The position numbers were made by a program, and so were the translations under genes. Shown here piece by piece: positions 10,759 through 21,300 of a DNA stretch of 64,000 nucleotides (the first letter of the stretch is position 1; each line of letters begins with the position of its first letter). This DNA comes from Syngnathus acus. Its lineage: Eukaryota; Chordata; Actinopteri; Syngnathiformes; Syngnathidae. The stretch is from assembly GCF_901709675.1 (NCBI RefSeq), contig NC_051098.1, positions 921,500-985,499 of the forward strand, in the 5' to 3' direction. The notes under the pieces were generated by a model that was given only the letters and a program-made list of their open reading frames with translations, was not told the origin of the DNA and made no database searches.

Positions 10759-11430
10759 GTCGTAAGGATGTGAGAGCAGGTGTGTGTAGTGTACATGGGT
10801 GTGTGAATGTGATTCTTGTGTGTGTGGTTATTGTATGAAGGGTATGTGGGGTGTGTGTGTGTGTGGTGTGTACGTGTGTGTGTGGTGTGTGGTTTTGCAA
10901 CAGACAGAAATACAACACGTAAGTCAACGCTCAACTTCTGACGTCACACAACACTAGTAGACGGCACACATTACCGCGTAACGGTTCCGCGATACTAAAT
11001 AACCATGAATGAAATACTCTTGGCAACACACCAAACATAAGTCATCGAGACAACAAAATACATTTCCTAGCGACCGTTAGTCACCGTGCCGCTGCGTAAC
11101 GGCTGTTGTCATGCGTGTACGCTGTTCGAGGCAAACTTAAAGGAGCGCGTGGAGCTGTCAATCAAACGGCGCGCACACGAAGCCAACTGCGATCGGACAA
11201 ACGCCACAACAGTGGACAGTAGTAACAATGTATATACAAAGTATATACTCACTTTGTGTCAAAGACGCACACGATCACAGCAACATCCTCAGTAGATACC
11301 AGTGACCTTTAACTTAACGCTGCGCACAAGTGAATGGGGATAATGTCTCGTCCCCGAATGTAAGACGACCCCCACTTTTTCAGTCTTATTTCGATGCAAA
11401 AAACATCGTCTTATATTCGGTCCAATACGG
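10759..11430 (-). mobile_element. MITE-A copy 3, truncated
   Basis: Reverse orientation relative to copy 1. It includes the GTGT tract, GACGTCACACAACACTAGTAG region and the terminus TATATTCGGTCCAATACGG followed by TA. The other end is missing and is replaced by LINE sequence. Unlike copy 2 it carries no SINE, so it shows the empty site for SINE-2 (GATACCAGTGACCTTTAAC near 11296). Confidence 0.85.
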
Positions 11431-11587
11431 TAATAATTTTAACACGTTTGACAAAAATATTTTTAATTTTATGATGTAACCTAATATTGACAGTTGGTGC
11501 TCATCAACAGGCTTGAAAATCTGCATTAATATTAGAACAAGGAGCTTTGACAGCGAGACTTTGGGATGTATGCAAGTATGCATCATT

Positions 11588-11682
11588 ATTATTCATTCAT
11601 CTTCTGTTTACCGTTTCATCCTCAAGAGGTTCGCGGGCGTGTTGGAGCCTATCCCAGCTATCTATACGTAGGGTACACCCTG
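11588..11682 (-). repeat. SINE-1 3' fragment, degenerate
   Basis: Blocks GGTTCGCGGGCGTG and TTGGAGCCTATCCCAGC match the 3' third of SINE-1. There is no head and no TSD. Confidence 0.7.
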
Positions 11683-12255
11683 TATGTTATCGATAATGTT
11701 TTATTCTAGCAGTTGTTTTATGTCATGTTTATGATTATTAGGACTATCAGATTTGTTATTGCTGTTTTATATATTTGTAATCTAAAGTTGTAAGGAACAT
11801 CTGTTTTGGGAAAACAGCTACGTATCGCTACAATCTGGCTTGTTTATATCTCTGCATTTTGTACGTGATGTTCATTAACTTGCACTGTCCCTTCAAATAA
11901 ATTAAATTAATTGAGATTGGCTCAGGGAACTGTCTATATCAAATAAATGGAATGATGGGCCGCTCCATCTAGGTTGTGGGCCGGTTTTCTGGCAAAAAAA
12001 ACCCAAAACAATACCACCACAGCTGTTCCAGGATCGCGGGCCCCACAGGATATCATACGCAAAATTGTGAGTTGTCTTCTGGCTCTACCTGCTGGATAAA
12101 AGCTGTTATCACTCCCAAAACCAGTTTCATGAATGTGTAATTACATTGCCATGGAAGGGATTTGTTTGGTAATGGTGGGAAATACAGTTATAAACATGTG
12201 GTTTACAGTGCATCATGAATTATGATTTTGAAGGTAAGGGTAAGAATCCACATGG
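11683..12255. other. No recognisable feature
   Basis: AT-rich and unannotated. Nothing in it could be assigned. Confidence 0.45.
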
Positions 12256-12256
12256 T

Positions 12257-13103
12257 AGCAAGTCAAGTCAAGTCAAGTTTATTTACATATATAGCCCTAA
12301 ATCACAAGCAGTCTCAAAGGGCTTCACATATGCAAAACTACGAGGGGAAAAATGAGAAATCTTGAGAAGGGACCACAGATGGGAGGATCCCCCTTTCAGG
12401 ATCACCAGGCTGCAATGGATGCAGAGAGGGCACATAAAATACATAATGTAAAAAAAAAATCAAAGAAGAAGTGGATGTCCAATTCAAAGCGAAGAGCTGC
12501 TGGAGGTGCCCCGATTGTCCTGGCAGTGTCTTCAAGGGGGGTAATCCGCTGCAATTCCCTCATCTTGATTGACTGAGTGATAGTACGGTTATCCATAGTT
12601 ATAGTGGTTTCCTTAAATAAGTGGTGATAACGAGCTGGACCAATTATCAACATCTCAGTTTTATCTGGGTTAAGACGAAGTAAAGTGAGAGACATCCATT
12701 GCTTGATCTCCGCAAGGCACGCCTCAAGATTACAACAGTCCCGCGGATCTGTCATCAATAACGGCATATCATCCGCGTAACATTGAAAACTAATATTATA
12801 TTTACGTATTATGTCCCCAAGCGGAATCATATAAATATTAAATAGAATTGGTCCTAGTACCGATCCCTGCGGGACACCACATGTAACATTATAGAGCTCG
12901 GAGGCCCCATTGCCATGGACCACTCGGTGCGTCCTGTCTGATAGATAGGAAAAGAACCAGCCTAGTGCTGACCCTGAAATACCAATACAGCTTTTAAGGC
13001 GCTCTAATAAAATATCGAAGTCTACAGTGTCAAAGGCAGCACTAAGATCAAGTAATAACAATACCGATGAAGTGTTTGATTCCATAGCTATGAGTAGATC
13101 ATT
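12257..13103 (-). mobile_element. L2-type LINE, 3' part (split by a later LINE)
   Basis: The minus-strand 3' end has the L2-like sequence AGGGCTATATATGTAAATAA followed by an ACTTG pentamer tail at 12258-12275. Upstream lies RT coding sequence. The element continues at 17044-17310; the two parts are separated by a 3.94 kb LINE flanked by ATGAGTAGATCATT on both sides. Confidence 0.85.
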
Positions 13104-13112
13104 GTTCTCCAT
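12402..13112 (-). pseudogene. L2-type reverse transcriptase, C-terminal RT part
   Basis: Reads LLLLDLSAAFDTVDFDILL (RT block with first Asp), then GVPQGSVLGPILFNIYM, then CYADDMPLLM (catalytic YADD box), then LNPDKTEMLIIG. These are the order and wording of L2/CR1-group RTs. The first residues on this strand (before LLIAMES) come from the inserted LINE and are not part of the protein. The last 35 codons are out of the real frame or 3' UTR. The rest of the RT is at 17013-17285. Confidence 0.85.
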
Positions 13113-13114
13113 GG

Positions 13115-13210
13115 ATCGCCACCTTGCCGTGGTGGAGAGCCTTGCGTGTTCCGATGAACCTAAGAGCGATGCCGTCTGGAGTCTCGGCTCCTGGTAGGTT
13201 CAACCATGGC
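13115..13210 (+). promoter_or_regulatory. Conserved LINE 5' leader (candidate structured RNA)
   Basis: Aligns over its whole length with 49202-49298 of Rex3: shared blocks CACCTTGCCGTGGTGGAG / CACCTTACCGTGGTGGAG, TTGCGTGT, CTGGTAGG and a closing CCATGGC. CCACC and GGTGG can pair around a short loop. The pol genes downstream are much less alike, so the leader itself appears constrained. Whether it is a promoter, translation signal or self-cleaving RNA is not shown. Confidence 0.55.
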
Positions 13211-13700
13211 GGTAAGGTCGAAGGGGAGGTTCCAGACAAAGTGCGATCCAAAGACCTCAACGGTGGGAGTGGCGGAGGATGACACTGTGAGTCACAACGG
13301 CACTGAAGGCGGACGAAGGCTGCAACAGAGGGTGGTCTCCAATCGTCATGGACCTATGCCATTGGATCCCGGCCCCTTTCTGCCAAGGACCGTGTGGTGG
13401 CTGCAGGCGCATCAGTCTCCCCACGCTAAAAGACGTCACGCGCAGGCGTCCTCCTGAAGGGAACGTATTCCATTTTACATCCTGGACAACAAAGTCCTGT
13501 GGCGATCAGGAAGTGGTAACGGGGGCAGGACAGTGAGGTCTGGCAGCCCCTAGCCACAACCTGGCACACAGGCGGTGGGTGTTAGATTCAGTCGTTAAGT
13601 TCTTGGACTGAGGCAGAAGAGCTTCTCGGCAGCTGCACCCATGACTGAGCAGCCCTATTTAGGATCCACTCTGCTCACCCCATTTAGGGGAGGGGGTTAG

Positions 13701-16700
13701 AAAAGGTACCCTAAACATAGCCTGCCTCACAAAATCCTGTCTGGAATACCGCATCCAGAGGGATCACCATCACGCGGTCAGAAACAAAAACATGTACACA
13801 TTGGAGCCTGGAACGTGCGGACCCTAACGGACAACCAAGCCAGTGATCGACCTGAAAGGCGAACTGCCATCATCTCCAGAGAGCTAAGGAAGTTCCAGAT
13901 CGACATCGCAGCACTCTCCGAGACCCGACTAGCAGATGAAGAGCAGCTGAAGGAGGAAAAAGGTGGATATACTTTCTTTTGGAAAGGAAAACCTGTAACT
14001 GAGCCAAGAATCCATGGTGTGGGTTTTGCTATCAAGAACCGCCTCATCAACCACCTCCATGAACTCCCTGTGGGCATTAACGAGCGCCTAATGACCATAC
14101 GCCTGATGCTTGCCAACAATCAGATGGCCACGGTCATTAGTGCCTATGCACCAACACTTGATACACAGGACGAAGTTAAAGAGGCCTTCTACGCTGACCT
14201 AGACAAAGTCCTAACGGAAGTCCCCAAGGAGGATAAGCTAATCCTGCTTGGAGACTTCAACGCCAGAGTGGGACGAAACCACCACCTATGGAGGGGTACG
14301 CTGGGAAGAGAAGGGGTTGGAAACACAAACTCTAATGGCACATTACTACTAACCAAGTGCTCAGAACACAACCTGGTCATCACCAACACACTTTTCCGTC
14401 AAAAAAACAAGTTCAAAACATCTTGGATGCATCCTCGCTCCACACTGGGGCATCTCATCGACTATATCATTGTCCGCTCTAAAGACCGCCCCAATGTCCT
14501 AAACACTAGAGCAATGACCAGTGCAGACGACTGCTGGACCGACCATCGCCTCATTCGCTCCATCATGTCCATCCGCCTAATGCGGAAAAAACGGATGCAG
14601 AATAGACAATGCTGGCCAAGAATAAACATCGAGCTGTTGAATGACACCGCCTACCAACAACAGCTGCAGGAGGCTCTTAGTGCAGCGCTGCCCAACCACT
14701 ACCCAGAGGATACTGAAACACACTGGAGCACACTTTCGACTACCATAATGAACACCTGCAAAAAAATCCTCGGGCACAAAAAGCGGACGCATCAAGACTG
14801 GTTTGATGAGAATGACACTGAGATCCAGCAGCTAATTAACAACAAGCGGCAAACTTTCATCACCTGGCAAAATGACATCCACTGCAAGGTGAAAAGAGTA
14901 GCCCATGCCAAAGCGAAGGCAGCCGTCCAAACACAGGTTAGGAAACTGAAAAACCAATGGTGGACAAAGAAGGCTCTGGAGATCGAGCAGCTTGCTGACT
15001 CTGGAGACACGAGAGGCTTCTTTGATGCCACAAGAGCGGTGTACGGTCCCAGCCACCGCTGCCTAACCCCTCTTCGCTCAAAGGATGGCCTGCTGCTGAA
15101 GGACAAGGAGGCAATTGCAAACAGGTGGAAAGAACACTACGAGGACCTCTTAAACAGGGACACTATACCTGAGATGGAGGCTCTTGATCAACTACCACAA
15201 CAGCCCACAGCTGAAAGCATGGGAGAGCCACCCAGCCTGAACGAGCTGCAGGATGCCATTGGGAAGATGAGGAACAACAAGGCTGCTGGGCCCGATGGAA
15301 TTCCAGCAGAGGTCTTGAAGAAAGGCGGACCCGACCTTCTCAGGCACATCCATGCCCTGCTTCTTAAGATCTGGGAAGAAGAGGAAATCCCTGCGCAGCT
15401 CAGAGATGCCTTAATCGTCTCCGTATTCAAGAAAGGAGACAAGGCAGACTGCGGGAATTACCGTGGCATTTCTCTCCTCTCCACCATAGGGAAAGCCCTC
15501 GCTCGGGTTCTGGCCAACAGACTCACCCCCCGTCAGAAATCATTCTTCCTGAGTCTCAGAGTGGATTTCGCCCAAGCAGAGGCACCACAGACATGGTTTT
15601 CATTGCTCGACAACTGCAAGAAAAATGCCGGGAACAAAATCAACCACTATACATGGCCTTCATAGACCTCACCAAAGCCTTCGATTCAGTTAACCGTCAG
15701 GCCCTTTGGCTGGTTCTATCCAAGATTGGCTGCCCAGACAAATACATCAGAGTACTGAGACTACTGCATGATAACATGTCAGCCACAGTGCTCAGCGGCA
15801 GTGGAGACGAGACGGAACCCTTCAGGGTTGACACAGGTGTCAAACAGGGATGCGTCATCGCTCCAACACTATTTGCCATCTTTATTGCTGCTATCCTCCG
15901 CCATACAAGCAAGCATCTGCCCCACGGAGTCAAAATCATGTACAGAACTGACGGGCAACTCCTCAACATCAACCGACTCAGGGCTAAAGGTCAAACCACC
16001 ACCATATCCATCATGGAGCTGCAGTATGCGGACGACAATGCCCTTGTAGCCCTGTCGGAAGAAGACCTACAGAGTATTTTGTCTGCCTTCGCGAAGGCAT
16101 ACAAACAGCTTGGTCTAGCCATTAATATAAAAAAGACCCAAATCCTCCACCAACCACTACCAAACTGCAGTTTGCTTGTCCGCCCCCCAAACATCTCTAT
16201 TGATAACATCCGACTGGAAAAGGTTGACCACTTCCCCTATCTTGGCAGCCTCCTGTCATCTAAAGCCACCATTGATGATGAAATTGACCATCGCCTCAGC
16301 TGTGCCAGTGGGGCTTTCTCAAGGCTACGGAAGCGAGTCTTCGAGAATCGTGACCTCCAAGCAAAGACCAAAATCCTGGTCTACAAAGCTGTGGTCCTCC
16401 CCACCCTTCTGTATGGGTCAGAAGCCTGGACCACATACAGCAGGCACTTAAGGGCACTGGAGACCTACCATCAGAGATGCCTCCGTAAAATCCTCAGGAT
16501 CAGCTGGAAGGACCGACGCACCAACACCAGCGTCCTGGAGGAGGCTGGCTTGCCGACCATCACTGCCACCATTGCCCAAAACCAACTGAGATGGATTGGC
16601 CATGTAATCCGCATGCCTGACTCTCGCCTCCCAAAACAAGTTCTTTATTCCCAGCTCGCTGAAGGAAAGCGGGCCCCGGGAGGTCAGAAGAAGAGGTTCA

Positions 16701-17032
16701 AGGACAACATAAAAGCAAACCTGAAGAAGTGTCACATAAACCTTAAAACTTGGGAAGACAAGGCCGCAGACAGGACGACGTGGAGAAGCCTTGTCCGTGA
16801 CGGCGCCACTCAATATAACGTTGACCTCCACCATGCCGCTCAAGACAAACGCAGACGCAGAAAGGAGAGAGCCCCCACCAAGCAGGCCCAACCCAAACCC
16901 ACCACCATTACATTCCCCTGTCCACACTGCACCAGAGTTATCGGGTCCAGGATCGGCCTCTTCAACCACCTGAAGACCCACAAAGACCAAGAAGGAGGAC
17001 CGTCATACTCGACTACGAGTGACCGCCGATGA
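13701..17032 (+). pseudogene. RTE-like endonuclease-reverse transcriptase with C2H2 tail, one frameshift
   Basis: A polyprotein of roughly 1,100 codons. The frame is open upstream of 13815 back to a stop at 13698, and the endonuclease start GAWNVRTL (13803-13826) lies upstream of the first GTG, so 13701 is given as the open limit; no ATG is evident. The endonuclease region has ALSETRLADEEQL, VISAYAPTLD, LLGDFNARVGRN (about 14245) and DDCWTDHRL (about 14525). RT motifs are KAAGPDGIPAEVLKKG (15280), VFKKGDKADCGNYRGISLLS (15424), FIDLTKAFDSVNR (15659), VKQGCVIAPTLFAIF and LQYADDNALVALS (16019). The C-terminus carries CPHCTRVIGSRIGLFNHLKT then H, a C-x2-C-x12-H-x3-H zinc finger. The frame breaks once in a C run at about 15525-15532, consistent with loss of one base, between NRLTP and the SGFRPSRG-type block. 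Homologues are often labelled endonuclease-reverse transcriptase or craniofacial development protein 2-like. Clade assignment to RTE/RTEX is my inference. Confidence 0.88.
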
Positions 17033-17043
17033 TGATGATGATG

Positions 17044-17310
17044 ATGAGTAGATCATTAGTCACTTTAGCAAGTGATGTCTCGGTGGAATGATTAGCTCTA
17101 AAACCAAACTGAAAAGATTCATATCGTATATTGGCGACCATAAGCTGCTGCGCTACTACTTTTTCAAGAAGTTTTGCTATGAATGGGAGATTTGAAACTA
17201 GCCTATAATTACTGAGACAGTCCGGGTCGAGATTTGGTCGCTTATGAAGCGGTTTAATGATAGCGGTTTTAAAGGCTGTTGGCACTATACCAGAGGAGAC
17301 AGACAGATTA
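17044..17310 (-). pseudogene. L2-type LINE, upstream RT part
   Basis: Continuation of the L2 at 12257-13103. The frame 17013-17285 reads AFKTAIIKPLHKRPNLD, LSNYRLVSNLPFIAKLLEKV and FGFRANHSTETSLAKVTNDL, i.e. RT blocks upstream of the part at 12.4-13.1 kb. On the minus strand the coding order 17285 to 17057 and then 13103 downwards is restored if the inserted LINE and one TSD copy are ignored. The 5' end is cut by a MITE-F insertion at 17311. Confidence 0.85.
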
Positions 17311-17563
17311 CCGTATTTTTCGGACTAAAAGCCGCTCCGGAATATAGGCCGCATTAGCCATAAAATGCACAATAACGTGAAAAAAAACATATAAGTCGCT
17401 CCGGAGTATAAGTCGCATTTTGGGGGAAATTTATTCGACAAAATCCAACACCAAGAACAGACATGAACGAGCAACAACAGGCTAAACGATAGGTATGCTA
17501 ACGTGACATAAACACAAACGAAGAGATGAGAACGGGCCTGACGTAACATTCAGAGTTATTCAA
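17311..17563 (+). mobile_element. MITE-F copy, 5' end only
   Basis: TA then CCGTATTTTTCGGACTAAAA, followed by MITE-F interior (ACATGAACGAGCAACAACAG, GGGCCTGACGTAACATT). The right terminus is missing. The element stops where a composite SINE/LINE/hAT segment begins. Confidence 0.75.
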
Positions 17564-17564
17564 A

Positions 17565-17837
17565 CGATGCAGCATTCTCCACCCTCACCTTTTCCTGATA
17601 CGCGAATTATAGAACAGGGATTGTCAAGTGGTGGTCCGTGGCGGTACTGCAGGTGGTCTACAAAATTGGAATCGGAAAATAATAGTTTTTTTTTTCAGTG
17701 AAATTTATTTTTTAAACTTCAGCAGACGAGGAGAGACCCCGTCTGGACCCGCAGCCTTTCCGGGACGAAGTCTCCTCAGCTGTCCACGTGCACGTTTTCT
17801 AAAGTCAGCATGACAATGAGCTAAGACCCAATAAATG
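17565..17837 (-). repeat. Composite LINE/hAT fragment, matches 58665-58927 inverted
   Basis: The same series as at 58.7-58.9 kb, in the opposite orientation: GATACGCGAATTATAGAACA, a hAT-like end CAGGGATTGTCAAGTGGTGG, then RT-like coding sequence that reads RRLRPGKAAGPDGVSPRLLK on the minus strand. The hAT-like piece interrupts the LINE in both places, so the copies descend from one already composite segment. Confidence 0.85.
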
Positions 17838-18005
17838 ATCACCAAATGATTCCCGAGCGCGGCACCGCTGCTGCTCACTGCTCCCCTCTCCCCCAGGGGA
17901 TGGATTAAAATCACACGGGGATGGGTTAAATGCAGAGGACAAATTTCACCACACCCAAGTGTGTGTGTGACGATCATTGGGACTTTAACTTTAACTTTTT
18001 TTAAC
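17838..18005 (+). repeat. SINE-2, 5'-truncated
   Basis: Starts inside the body at GATCACCAAATGATTCCCGAG and runs to TTAAC/TTTAACT tail. The pol III head is missing. Confidence 0.88.
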
Positions 18006-18300
18006 TTTAAAATGCCGTGTTTCCTTTGGCGAAGCTGTATGAGCGTTGGCACCATGACGCATACAAAGAGCGTTCACTGTCTCTTCCCTCAATACTTTAA
18101 ATTCCTCAGGTGACCAACTGACACGATTCAGCATGTCAGAGATTCTTTGATCTATTTCCCGCAACTGTTCATCGTCTGGTGAGAGTTCGTGAGGTCTTCG
18201 GGAAAGTCCATCAGCGTCAATGTTGTGTTGCCCCGCTTGGTAATAATAATATCAAATATCTAATATCAAAGTTGTACATAGATAGAGCAGCAAGCCACCT
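18006..18300 (-). pseudogene. Gypsy pol (element 1), end of RNase H and start of linker
   Basis: On the minus strand the sequence 18300 to about 18006 reads RWLAALSMYNFDIRYL, then (after a small insertion of AT-rich bases near 18240) AGQHNIDADGLSRRP and PDDEQLREID. The D-x-L-S-R-R block marks the end of the Gypsy RNase H domain. It is directly continuous with 21692-21753 once the Rex1 at 18305-21687 is removed. It is cut on its far side by the SINE-2 fragment. Confidence 0.87.
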
Positions 18301-18304
18301 ATGA

Positions 18305-21300
18305 TAAGATAAGATAATCCTTTATTATTCCCTCAATGGGGAAACTCCTGTGTTAGCAGCAGTACACTTAACATACACACACACACACACACGCATGCGG
18401 GGAAGGGGGTAAAAGATTTAAAAAGTAAAAGATATATATAATTAAAAAATACGGACAGAATATACACAATACACAATATACAGTGGAGATAAAAAAATAT
18501 TAGATAAAAAAATAGTGCAAAGGAAGAAAAACAGTGCAAAAAAAGCAGGTAAAAAGATTGAGGTAGACAGATATTGCACATATGATTGCACATATGGTTA
18601 TTGCACGTTATTATTGCATGTTATTATTGTCCGTTAGCTACAGTGATCGGCCTGGTTGTACAGTCTGATGGCAGCAGGGAGGAAGGACCTGCAATGCCTC
18701 TCGGTGGTGCATCGTGGGTGACGAAGCCGGACACTGATGGAGCTCTCCAGGGCTCTGACAGTCTCATGAAGGGGGTGGGAGACATTGTCCATGATGGAGG
18801 ACAGCTTAGCCACCATCCTCCTCTCCCCCACCACCTCCACCGGGTCCAGACTGCAGCCCAGGACAGAGCCGGCTTTCTTCACCACCTTGTCCAGCCTCTT
18901 CCTCTCCGCTGCAGTGATGCCGCTGCTCAAGCAGACCACCCCATAAAAAATGGCGGACGCCACCACAGAGTCGTAGAAGGTCCTCTGGAGGCCGTCCCTC
19001 ACTCCGAAGGACCTCAGTCTGCGCAGCAGGTGGAGTCTGCTTTGGCCCTTCTTGTATAGGGCCTGAGTGTTAACAGTCCAGTCCAGTTTATTGTTCAGGT
19101 GAACACCCAGGTACTTGTAAGAGTCCACAATCTCTATGTCCGTTCCCTGGATGTTCACCGGCGAGGGGGGGACTTTGCGCCGGCGGAAGTCCGCCACCAG
19201 CTCCTTTGTTTTTCCAGAGTTAATCTGGAGGCGGTTCCGCTGGCACCAGTCCACGAATCTGTGATTCAGTTCTCGGTACTCCGTCTCGTCTCCGTTGTTA
19301 ATGAGACCGACGATGGCGGAGTCGTCCGAGAACTTCTGGAGGTGGCAGGTTGATGTGTGGTGGGTGAAGTCAGCTGTGTAGATGGTGAAGAGGAGGGGGG
19401 CCAGGACGGTCCCCTGTGGAGCTCCTGTGCTGCAGACCACCGTGTCAGACACACGGCCTCCTGTCCTCACAAGTTTGTTCCCCAGCAGTTCTGGCTGGAT
19501 GGTGTTGAAGGCACTGGAGAAATCATAAAACATGATCCTCACCGTGCTTCCAGCCCGCTCCAGGTGGGCCAGGGACCTCTGCATGAGGAAGATGACGGCG
19601 TCCTCAACCCCGATGCTCGGCCGGTAGGCGAACTGCAGGGGGTCGGCGGAGGAGCTCACCAGGGGGCGCAGGTGGTGGAGGACCAGCCTCTCCAGGGTCT
19701 TCGCCAGGTGGGATGTCAGGGCCACCAGCCGGTAGTGGTTGAAGTCGCTGGGGCGAGATGACTTGGGCACCGGTACCACGCAGGACGTCTTCCACAGCTG
19801 TGGTACCCTGTGCAGCCTCAGGCTCATGTTGAATATGTGCTCCACGATCCTGCACAGGAGTAGGATCTGAGCAGCCTGGAGGTGATGCCATCTGGACCCG
19901 TCGCCTTCTTCACCTTGAGCCTGGCCAGTCCTCTCTCCACCTGGGCTGCGGAGAGCACCATGCTGGGTGGGGGGTGGCTTCGGTGGAGTTGAGAGTGGGC
20001 TGGGGGGTTTTGGAGGGGGAGTAGCAGGGGGCGGGGTTGAGGTGAGAGTCCTCGGAGCAGAAGAGGCTCCAGTCGGGGGAAGTTGCAGCAGGGCTGGGTG
20101 GGTGGGGGGAGGAGTGGATGGTTGTTCAAACCGGTTGAACAACCGGTTCAGGTCATTCACCCACTCCTGATCCCTGTCCAGCGCAGGTCTGGAGTTGCTA
20201 CGTCCTGAGATGGTGTTCAGGCTCCTCCAGACCCCGCTGACGTCGTCCCGCTGCAGTTGGTCTTCCATCCTCCTCCTGTAGTTGCTCTTCCCCTCCCTGA
20301 TCTTCTTCGTCAGGTCCCTCTGCACCGTCTTCAGCAGGTCCCTGTCTCCTGATTTAAAGACCCTCCTTTTGTCCCTGAGCAGGTCTTTAATCTCAGGGGT
20401 GATCCAAGCTTTGCTGTTTGCGAAAACTCTGACTGTTTTGGTGGGTATGGTGGAGTCTACACAAAAGTTAATGTAGTCCGTGACACAGCTGGTGAGACCG
20501 TCGATGTCGTCCCCGTAGTCCTCACAGAACACGTCCCACACCGTGGTCTCAAAACAGTCCTGAAGAGTCTCCAGAGATTCTTCAGACCAGATCTGTCTGG
20601 TGTGGGTGACTGCTGGTTGCCTGTGCACCAGAGGCTGATACAGGGGGAGAAGGTGGATCAGATCGTGATCAGATCTTCCAAGGGGGGGAGGGGGGATGAT
20701 GTATATGCCTCCTTAAGGTTGGCATAAAAAAGGTCCAGTGTTTTATTTCCTCTGGTGCTGCAGGTGACATATTGGCTGAAAGTTGGAAGTGTGGATGTAG
20801 GAGAGGCATGATTGAAGTCCCCGGTAATAAGGAGGAGGGCATGTGGATGCTGTGTTTGCAGCCTGCTTACACTGCTGTGCAGGACATCGCGGGCTGCGTC
20901 GGCATTAGCATTAGGGGGAACGTACGCAGTTATCGCGATAACGTGCGAGAGTTCCCGCGGCAGGTAGTGTGGCCTCATGCTAATGGCTAGCAGCTCAATG
21001 TCCGCGCTGCAGAGTTGCTCTTTGATAGTGATGTGCCCAGGGTTACACCATCTATCGTTCACAAACACAGCAAGCCCCCCTCCTTTCCTCTTACCGCTCT
21101 CTCATGTCCTGTCTGCCCTTATCAGGTTAAATCCGTCCAGAGCGACGGCAGTGTCCGGTGTTTGCTCCGTTAGCCAGGTCTCCGTGAACAGCAGCATGCT
21201 GCATTCCCGGTATTCCCGTTGGTGCCGTGCCAGCGCCGTTAGCTCATCCATCTTATTACAGATGGATCTCACATTCCCGGTGATGATGGTGGGGAGTGTG

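Larger units (their letters stand above)
13104..17043 (+). mobile_element. RTE-like LINE, near full length, with 14-bp TSD
   Basis: A 3.94 kb insertion bounded by ATGAGTAGATCATT at 13090-13103 and 17044-17057. The left end has a leader (13115-13210) homologous to the Rex3 5' end, and the right end has a GATGAT repeat tail after the stop codon. Between them lies one long pol frame. This is the youngest-looking and most complete LINE in the window: one frameshift is the only visible coding lesion. Confidence 0.92.

Noticed and set aside
13206-13457. 83-codon plus frame as ORF1 of the RTE-like LINE
   Set aside because: No zinc knuckle, coiled coil or other ORF1 feature, and the antisense frame is equally open. 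It starts at the leader ATG, so it might be an upstream frame, but nothing supports a product.
19357-19761. 134-codon plus-strand frame
   Set aside because: Antisense shadow of Rex1 RT on the minus strand.
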